DNA from: Neisseria sicca 4320
GTDB lineage: Bacteria; Pseudomonadota; Gammaproteobacteria; Burkholderiales; Neisseriaceae
NCBI RefSeq assembly: GCF_000193735.1
Contig: NZ_AEPF01000078.1
Span: forward strand, 1 to 30,850
DNA length: 30,850 bases
Direction: 5' to 3'
The notes beneath the pieces are model-generated. The model ran no database searches and was not told the DNA's origin. It saw nothing but the letters and a program-made list of their open reading frames with translations. Below, in pieces: positions 1 through 5,837 of this stretch (position 1 is the first letter of the stretch; each line of letters starts with the position of its first letter). A program made the position numbers and the translations under genes.

Positions 1-2
1 GA

Positions 3-32
3 GGCCGTATGCTACCGCATACCGGCCTTTTT
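3..32 (+). terminator. Rho-independent terminator of a gene lying left of the window
   Basis: The arm at 3-12 (GGCCGTATGC) pairs with 17-27 (GCATACCGGCC) with one bulged base and a 4-nt loop, followed by T5. It would end plus-strand transcription entering from outside the window. It is not one of the DUS-type hairpins used elsewhere here. Confidence 0.7.
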
Positions 33-100
33 CTGTTATGGAAAGTTGCACTTCAAATGCGAATCCGCCGACCTTTAAACTTTATCCTCAGACGGATAGC

Positions 101-781
101 TTACATTTGTTGTTGCGCCGCTTTGATGGCGTTTTGGTCGGGATTGATCAAAATCTCGACGCGGCGGTTTTGGGCGCGGCCTTCGGCAGTCGCGTTAGAC
201 GCGATAGGATGGCGTGAACCGTAGCCGGCGGTGGTCAGGCGCGAGCCGTTCACGCCGCGTGATTGCAGGTAGTCGGCAACAGCAAGCGCGCGGTTGCGGG
301 ACAGCGGCTCGTTGATGGCATCGTTACCGGTGTTGTCGGTATGGCCGTTAATCGTCAAAGTCGTGTCGGGGTATTGAACCAGCGTTTCGGAGGCAGTCGC
401 CAAAGCGTTGCGCGCGTGATTGCTCAATGCCGCGCTGCCGGTGGCGAAGGTAACGTTTTCAGGCATGACCAGCTTGATTTGGTTGCCTTGGCGTTCCACT
501 TCGATATTGGTGTTTTTCAGGTTTTCGCGCAGTTTTTTCTCTTGATAGTCCATGTAGCCGCCGACGCCCGCACCAATCGCGCCACACGCCAACGCGGAAT
601 TGCGCGCGCCTTTGCCGCCGTGGGTCAGTGCGCCGACGATGCCGCACACTGCCGCGCCGCCCAAGCCGTACATGGCGGTTTTGCTGGTGTTGCGTTGTCC
701 GCTTACAGGGTCGGTCACGCAGCCGGTCAGAGCCAAAGGAATTGCCAATGCGGCAACGGTCAGGGATTTCAAGAGTTTCAT
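101..781 (-). CDS. OmpA-family outer-membrane lipoprotein with glycine-zipper region (YiaD-like)
   Basis: 226 residues. The N-terminus is a lipoprotein signal with lipobox LTGC, so Cys21 should be lipidated. A Gly/Ala-rich segment (about residues 37-75) resembles a glycine zipper. The C-terminal half is an OmpA_C peptidoglycan-binding domain, with the NGHTDNTG motif, the LSRNRALAVADYL helix and the closing GRAQNRRVEI strand. The likely role is to tie the outer membrane to the cell wall. I chose the start at 781 because AAAGGA lies seven bases before it and the signal peptide begins there; the frame stays open upstream to 883, but that stretch crosses a DUS and is not signal-like. The gene stands alone; no good terminator is seen after the stop. 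Confidence 0.88.
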   Translation of the reverse strand: MKLLKSLTVAALAIPLALTGCVTDPVSGQRNTSKTAMYGLGGAAVCGIVGALTHGGKGARNSALACGAIGAGVGGYMDYQEKKLRENLKNTNIEVERQGNQIKLVMPENVTFATGSAALSNHARNALATASETLVQYPDTTLTINGHTDNTGNDAINEPLSRNRALAVADYLQSRGVNGSRLTTAGYGSRHPIASNATAEGRAQNRRVEILINPDQNAIKAAQQQM

Positions 782-1086
782 TGAGATGTCCTTTCGACGA
801 TGCAGGGGTCGTCTGAAAATCAGTTGGAAGAAGAGATGGCTCCCGCCATGATTCATATTGTCCTTAATCCAATCTCCGTTCATCCAAAATTGCCCGCGCG
901 TTTCAGGGATAACGCAATGGATAACTTGAATGAGGTATTTTTATTCCAAACAATAGATTGGATTGGGCTGGATAGGTCATCACGCAGGACTGTCTATTTG
1001 ATTGGGTAAAAGAAAAGCGGTTTGGTTCACTGAAAGCCGATAATTTGACTATGGCAGCATACGGATTTACTGCGACAACACTTTCC
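782..1086. other. Intergenic region between the OmpA-like lipoprotein and the DUF1275 gene
   Basis: It holds the upstream region of the lipoprotein gene and the 3' flank of the DUF1275 gene. A DUS variant (GGGTCGTCTGAA) lies at 806-817. Short frames here have no ribosome site or recognisable product. I see no clear promoter or terminator. Confidence 0.6.
806..817 (+). repeat. DNA uptake sequence, 11/12 match
   Basis: GGGTCGTCTGAA, one base off the 12-mer AGGTCGTCTGAA. It is a single copy, not part of a hairpin, in the 5' region of the lipoprotein gene. Confidence 0.85.
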
Positions 1087-1968
1087 TTAACGCTGTTTCG
1101 CACGATGCCGCCGATACCATCCCGCCAGCGCAAATTTCATGCGCACTTTTACATCATAGCCCACAGACCCCGCGCCCAAGATGAACAAGATTGCCGATAC
1201 CGGCAGCGCGAAATGGTGTCCGATTTTGTGGTAGCCCCAAGCACCCACGACGCCGCCCAGTAGAAATGCCCACATCAAACCGTTCAACAGCCACATCTTC
1301 GGTTTGTTCACATGCACATGCGGCAGGCGCGGATGATGTTTTTTCGAATAATACAGCGCACGAGAAAGCTCGATGCCCAAGTCGGTCGCCGTGCCGGTCA
1401 TGTGTGTCGAACGGATAGCGCCGCCGGACAAAAGCGTCATCACCGTATTGTGCATTCCCATGATGAAACACAATAAAAACAAAGCCAAAGACGGGAAAAC
1501 CATATTCCCGCTTCCAATGTTCCATTGTGAAGTCGTCAGTCCGAACAAGCCGAATATCAGCAGATAAACCGCTTCCAGCCACATGGAAAACCCAAAGCTG
1601 CCGCGAAACCGCTTCTGTTGCGTCCACAAAACCACCCAGCCCGAATGCGCCGCACCGACCACAAAACACAACACGCTGATTAAAGCCACCGCCGCCGTTA
1701 TCCATTCACGCAGATACACAGCGTCCGCCAGCAGCGACATCGAGCCGGTAACGTGCGACGTATAGCGTGAAAACGCAAAGAAACCGCCCGCATTGATCGC
1801 ACCCGCCAACATCGCCATGATATAGCCGAGCCTGCGGAAGCGCGCATCGGAAATATGGTGTTCGTGCAGATACGGCCTGTCTGCCTGCCAAAACGGTGGG
1901 GCATGCCGCCGCTTGTCATGCAGCCTAATCTGCTTATCGCGTCGTAGGTGTATTTGCGGTTCTTCCAT
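1087..1968 (-). CDS. DUF1275 (YoaK-type) integral membrane protein
   Basis: 293 residues with about six hydrophobic segments. Two family hallmarks are visible: a first-helix motif GAINAGGFFAF...YTSHVTGSMSLLAD (about 56-82) and a later MGMHNTVMTLLSGG...RSTHMTGTATDLG block. The family is widespread in bacteria and its function is not firmly known. The N-terminal 40 residues are charged and His/Arg-rich, longer than a plain membrane start, so a later start is possible. The chosen ATG has GGGA nine bases upstream. The gene is flanked by a DUS on the upstream side (2054-2065) and appears to be monocistronic. Confidence 0.82.
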   Translation of the reverse strand: MEEPQIHLRRDKQIRLHDKRRHAPPFWQADRPYLHEHHISDARFRRLGYIMAMLAGAINAGGFFAFSRYTSHVTGSMSLLADAVYLREWITAAVALISVLCFVVGAAHSGWVVLWTQQKRFRGSFGFSMWLEAVYLLIFGLFGLTTSQWNIGSGNMVFPSLALFLLCFIMGMHNTVMTLLSGGAIRSTHMTGTATDLGIELSRALYYSKKHHPRLPHVHVNKPKMWLLNGLMWAFLLGGVVGAWGYHKIGHHFALPVSAILFILGAGSVGYDVKVRMKFALAGWYRRHRAKQR

Positions 1969-2053
1969 GTAACGTTATCCCTTTTGCAATGATGGATGCA
2001 AGGCAAGAAAAACACCTTTCCGATTAAAATTAATCCATCATCCGAACAGTATG

Positions 2054-2065
2054 TTCAGACGACCC
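2054..2065 (-). repeat. DNA uptake sequence, 11/12 match
   Basis: Plus-strand TTCAGACGACCC, one base off the consensus. Single copy between the DUF1275 start and the ilvE terminator. Confidence 0.85.
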
Positions 2066-2162
2066 CCGCCATCAGAAATCCAAAATATTAAAGCATTGTA
2101 CCTGCCATACTTCTCTGATAAAAAAATAATGGCTGGCAGGAATTTTTCTATTTCCACTAACC

Positions 2163-2213
2163 ATAAAAAAAGGTCGTCTGAAAAACATTTTATCCTTTTC
2201 AGACGACCTTTCT
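2163..2213 (-). terminator. ilvE terminator built from an inverted DUS pair
   Basis: Exact DUS at 2171-2182 (plus) and 2198-2209 (minus) form a 14-16 bp stem. On the minus strand it is followed by a run of eight T, which suits the end of ilvE at 2240. Confidence 0.85.
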
Positions 2214-2239
2214 ACCGATTACATCAATACAAAATCAAA

Positions 2240-3238
2240 TCAGCACACTTCAACCAACCAGCCATGTTTGTCTTCTGCCAAACCGTATTGGATGTCGGTC
2301 AAGGCTTTGCGTAAAGCGTAGCCGCGTTCTTGGCTCTTCACTTCGATTTCTTTGCCGTCGATAACGAAAGAAGTAACGGGCGAGATAACGGCGGCTGTAC
2401 CGGTCAGAATCGCTTCCGCGCCCTCTTCGACTGCGGCTTCGAGTTCGTCCACGGTGAAATTGCGTTCGCTGACGGTGTAGCCTAAGTCTTTAGCGACGGT
2501 CAGCACGGAATCACGGGTTACGCCGTGGAGGAATTCGTCGGTCAACGGTTTGGTGATGATTTCGTTGCCTTTAATCAAGATAAAGTTGGACGCGCCGGTT
2601 TCCTGTACGTCGCCGTTCGGGCAGAACAGGACTTGGTTTGCACCGTGTTCGGCTTTTGCTTTCAGTACCCAAGGCATGGCGGAGGCGTAGTTGCCGCCGC
2701 ATTTGACGCGGCCCATGTGCGGTGCGCAGCGGATGTGTTCGGTTTCAACCAAAATTTTCACGGGCGAACCGGCTTTGAAATAGTCGCCAACCGGAGACGC
2801 GAGGATATAGAGCAGCGCGGTTTCAGACGGCGAACCGGCTTTGCCGATAACGGGGTCGGTACCGATGAGCGTCGGGCGCAGATAGAGTGCGGCAGGCGCG
2901 TCGGGAATTTCGTCGGCGGCGCGTTTGACCAATTCGATCAGGGCATTTAAATAGGCTTCGGTTTCAGGGCGCAGCAGGTGCAAAATGTCTGCGCTTTGCT
3001 GCATACGGGCGATGTTTGCCGTCGGGCGGAACAAGACGATTTTGCCGTTTGCCTGACGGAAGGCTTTCAAGCCTTCAAAGCATTCGCTGCCGTAATGAAG
3101 GGCATGTGCGCCGGGCGCGAGGGTGAGGTCTGAGGAATTTTGCCATTCGGTCGGCTGCCATTTGCCGTCCTTATAGGCGATAACGGGCATTTGGGCGTGG
3201 AAGACGCTACCGAATACGGCGGGTACAGGTCTGCTCAT
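2240..3238 (-). CDS. ilvE: Branched-chain amino acid aminotransferase
   Basis: 332 residues. A fold-type IV, PLP-dependent transaminase of the BCAT-beta group, making the last step of leucine, isoleucine and valine synthesis (2-oxoacid plus glutamate). The PLP-binding lysine is Lys179 in GRVKCGGNYA, and the cofactor glutamate is in VQETGASNFI (Glu213). The early HALHYGSECFEGLKAF block is typical of the family. The length is near the usual size for this bacterial/eukaryotic-like type, longer than the E. coli-type enzyme. An AAAGG about ten bases upstream supports the start. It is a single gene closed by a DUS hairpin at 2163-2213. Confidence 0.95.
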   Translation of the reverse strand: MSRPVPAVFGSVFHAQMPVIAYKDGKWQPTEWQNSSDLTLAPGAHALHYGSECFEGLKAFRQANGKIVLFRPTANIARMQQSADILHLLRPETEAYLNALIELVKRAADEIPDAPAALYLRPTLIGTDPVIGKAGSPSETALLYILASPVGDYFKAGSPVKILVETEHIRCAPHMGRVKCGGNYASAMPWVLKAKAEHGANQVLFCPNGDVQETGASNFILIKGNEIITKPLTDEFLHGVTRDSVLTVAKDLGYTVSERNFTVDELEAAVEEGAEAILTGTAAVISPVTSFVIDGKEIEVKSQERGYALRKALTDIQYGLAEDKHGWLVEVC

Positions 3239-3458
3239 GGTGATTGCCTTTCTTATTCTGTTTGGTTCTGTTTAGATATTAAAAGTTGAAAGATACGCCT
3301 GTACGGATGGTTTTGACAAGTCCGAATACCCGTTTCAAAATCAGCTTCCGCACAAGCCCTTGCCTGATAACGAAATACGGGAAAGCATCTATTCCGATAT
3401 GCATACAAATTGTCAGCAATCATGCCTAATGTTTACTACATATATATAATGAAGCCTG

Positions 3459-3470
3459 AGGTCGTCTGAA
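3459..3470 (+). repeat. DNA uptake sequence (exact)
   Basis: AGGTCGTCTGAA in the ilvE-lapA intergenic region. Confidence 0.92.
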
Positions 3471-3575
3471 AACTGCCGCACATCCTATCCGAAACAATCC
3501 AAATCGTTTAAACTAAGCCGCATCTGCGGCAAACGGATTCGGAAACGTAATCCCTATCCACCGCCTTACTGAATT

Positions 3576-3587
3576 TTCAGACGACCT
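3576..3587 (-). repeat. DNA uptake sequence (exact)
   Basis: Reverse-strand AGGTCGTCTGAA, 40 bases before lapA; inverted relative to the copy at 3459. Confidence 0.92.
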
Positions 3588-3626
3588 TTTCAAAACTTTC
3601 CGACAGGCATTCCGCCGGAGACATCC

Positions 3627-3971
3627 ATGAAACTGATTTACACCATTATTAAAGTCATCATTTTATTATTGTTTTTACTGCTCGCCGTCATCAATACCGA
3701 CAGCGTCGCCTTCCACTATCTGCCCGGTCAAAAAGCCGACTTACCGCTAATTGTCGTCCTCTTCGGTGCGTTTGTTATCGGTATCGTGTTCGGCATGTTT
3801 GCCCTGTTTGGCAGACTTTTGGCACTGCGCAGCGAAAACAACCGCCTGCGTGCCGAAGTCAAAAAACACGCGCATTTGAGCGAAAAAGACCTCGTCGCCC
3901 CCGTACCGCAACAACCTGCACCGCAAACCACCGTCCCCGCCAACCAACCCGTACAAACGCCCAAGCCTTAA
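3627..3971 (+). CDS. lapA: LapA-type inner membrane protein (DUF1049)
   Basis: 114 residues. Two membrane segments at about 5-22 and 41-64, then a short heptad-like stretch (GRLLALRSENNRLRAEVKK) and a Pro/Gln-rich cytoplasmic tail. In enterics LapA pairs with LapB in regulating LPS synthesis by way of FtsH turnover of LpxC. The GGAG eight bases before the ATG supports the start. lapB follows after only 12 bases, so the two form an operon. The Pro-rich C-terminus is longer than in E. coli. Confidence 0.88.
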   Translation: MKLIYTIIKVIILLLFLLLAVINTDSVAFHYLPGQKADLPLIVVLFGAFVIGIVFGMFALFGRLLALRSENNRLRAEVKKHAHLSEKDLVAPVPQQPAPQTTVPANQPVQTPKP

Positions 3972-3983
3972 AGAAGGAATCAC

Positions 3984-5153
3984 ATGGACAATGAATTGTG
4001 GGTCATCCTGCTGCCCATTACCCTTTTGCCTGTCTTCTTTGCCATGGGCTGGTTTGCCGCCCGCATTGACATGAAAACCGTGTTGAAACAGGCGAAAAGC
4101 GTGCCTGCCGGCTTTTACAAAAGTCTGGACGCATTGGTTGACCGCAACAGCGGACGCGCCGCCCGTGAACTGGCGGAAGTCATCGACCAGCAGCCGCAGT
4201 CTTACGACCTCAACCTGACCTTGGGCAAACTCTACCGTCAGCGCGGCGAAAACGACAAAGCCATCAATATGCACCAAGCCCTGCTCGACTCGCCCGATAC
4301 CGTCAACGAAAAACGCGCGCGGGTATTGTTCGAACTTGCACAAAACTACCAAAGCGCAGGTTTGGTTGACCGCGCTGAACAAATCTTCATCGGCTTGCAG
4401 GAAGGCAACATGGCGCGCGAAGCCCGTCAGCACCTGCTCAGCATCTACCAGCAAGACCGCGACTGGGAAAAAGCCATCGAAACCGCGCAACTCCTCAGCC
4501 ACGACGAGCAAACCTACCAATTTGAAATTGCACAGTTTTATTGCGAACTTGCCCAAACCGCGCTGTTCAAATCCAATCTTGATGCCGCCCGTTACAACGT
4601 CCAAAAAGCCTTGGACGCCAACAAAAAATGCGCCCGCGCCAACATGATTTTGGGCGACATCGAAACCAAACAGGGCAATTTCCCCGCCGCTGTCGAGGCA
4701 TACGGCGCCATCGAGCAACAAAACCATGCCTACCTGAGCATGGTCGGCGAAAAACTCTACGAAGCCTATGCCGCCCAAGGCAAACAGGAAGAAGGACTGA
4801 ACCGGCTTATCGGCTATATGCAGACCTTCCCCGATTTAGACCTCATCAACGTCATCTACGAAAAAGCCCTGCTGCTCAAAGGCGAAAGCGAAGCCGCCCA
4901 ACTTGCCGTCGAACTCGTGCGCCAAAAACCCGACCTCAACGGCGTGTACCGCCTGCTGGGTTTGAAAATCAGCACCATGAATCCCGCGTGGAAAGCCGAT
5001 GCCGACATGATGCGCTCCGTCATCGGTCGCCAACTTCAACGCAGCGTCATGTATCGTTGCCGCAACTGCCACTTCAAATCCCAAGTCTTTTTCTGGCACT
5101 GCCCCGCCTGCAACAAATGGGAAACCTTCACACCCAATAAAATCGAGGTGTAA
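3984..5153 (+). CDS. lapB: LapB (YciM): TPR protein with rubredoxin-like metal site, LPS assembly regulator
   Basis: 389 residues, the usual length. An N-terminal membrane anchor (about 4-22) is followed by an array of TPR helices (about 50-340). A C-terminal zinc-ribbon/rubredoxin-like module has Cys359, Cys362, Cys373 and Cys376 (CRNC...CPAC). In E. coli LapB sits at the inner membrane, binds FtsH and LPS-biogenesis proteins and controls LpxC level. AAGAAGGAA just before the ATG is a strong ribosome site. It is co-transcribed with lapA and ends at a DUS-hairpin terminator. Confidence 0.93.
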   Translation: MDNELWVILLPITLLPVFFAMGWFAARIDMKTVLKQAKSVPAGFYKSLDALVDRNSGRAARELAEVIDQQPQSYDLNLTLGKLYRQRGENDKAINMHQALLDSPDTVNEKRARVLFELAQNYQSAGLVDRAEQIFIGLQEGNMAREARQHLLSIYQQDRDWEKAIETAQLLSHDEQTYQFEIAQFYCELAQTALFKSNLDAARYNVQKALDANKKCARANMILGDIETKQGNFPAAVEAYGAIEQQNHAYLSMVGEKLYEAYAAQGKQEEGLNRLIGYMQTFPDLDLINVIYEKALLLKGESEAAQLAVELVRQKPDLNGVYRLLGLKISTMNPAWKADADMMRSVIGRQLQRSVMYRCRNCHFKSQVFFWHCPACNKWETFTPNKIEV

Positions 5154-5165
5154 ACCAAACCAACA

Positions 5166-5203
5166 AAAAGGTCGTCTGAAAAGTTTCAGACGACCTTTTT
5201 TTG
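5166..5203 (+). terminator. lapAB terminator from an inverted DUS pair
   Basis: Exact DUS at 5169-5180 and reverse DUS at 5185-5196 leave a 4-nt loop and are followed by T7. Confidence 0.92.
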
Positions 5204-5822
5204 AAAACAAACGGTCTTTTATTTTACCAAGCGGTACAAAAAACAACAGTATTTTCCAAAAAAATCTATTTTTTTTCTTACTCACTAAATATTATTGTTA
5301 ATATTTTCAATATATTACATTACCTGCCCAATTACTCTTTTATGAACACATCATTTTTATTTCCATTATGCTAGAATTGTTTTTAATTATCCATTTCGAA
5401 TATTAGCAAGCTACTCAAAGACAAAAGGGAATATTTGTTTGAGTAACAGTGAACTAATAATTAGTAACGCAATCTTACCTAATTTAGGTTAATTTGCCTA
5501 AAAATCCTAAAATACTGTACAGATAGCGTAAATGAACGAAATGATAAGGGACGCCGGCCGTCAAGATATGCAAAACACAATCGAAACAGCCATAGTCCGA
5601 ACCATAAAAAGGTTTCCTTATTTTCTAATGCAGCACAACGCAATTAGAAAATCAATTAGATACAGACCGCCCAGTTAAAGCCAATAACCTAAATTTCAAT
5701 AGGCTTCTTCCTCCAAATTCACTGAAGGTAGAATATTTGCTCTTGCTGGAGACTTTGTCTATTTGGTACATGGAATACCATAACATTACATTGCTACGGG
5801 CTTAGACTCGTAAAATTCACTC
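5204..5822. other. Long AT-rich spacer upstream of the beta-helix protein gene
   Basis: About 620 bases without a convincing gene. By eye it is far more AT-rich than the neighbours. Visible items: a possible promoter TTGTTT (5377-5382), 18 bases, TATTAG (5401-5406); an odd palindrome ACCTAATTTAGGT (5477-5489) followed by two further CCTAA copies; a small basic 48-codon frame at 5532-5678 with no ribosome site; and an inverted repeat TGGTA-N7-TACCA (5764-5780). The region looks like a regulatory leader or old insertion scar. None of these is confirmed. Confidence 0.45.
5477..5489. promoter_or_regulatory. Odd palindrome, possible operator
   Basis: ACCTAA-T-TTAGGT. Two more CCTAA motifs follow within 30 bases. 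It lies about 350 bases before the beta-helix protein gene. No regulator is assigned. Confidence 0.3.
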
Positions 5823-5837
5823 ATGGGAATACAAATT

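Larger units (their letters stand above)
3239..3626. other. Divergent intergenic region between ilvE and lapA
   Basis: 388 bases with 5' regions of both genes. A TATAAT within TATATATAAT (3441-3450) is a candidate -10 on the plus strand for lapA, but I find no convincing -35 at standard spacing. Two exact DUS face each other at 3459-3470 and 3576-3587, too far apart (about 105 bases) for a compact terminator. Confidence 0.5.

Noticed and set aside
9..224. 71-codon frame at the left edge
   Set aside because: It begins inside a terminator and continues antisense to the OmpA-like lipoprotein gene.
5532..5678. Small basic 48-codon frame upstream of the beta-helix gene
   Set aside because: There is no ribosome site and no recognisable motif; AT-rich DNA yields such frames by chance.
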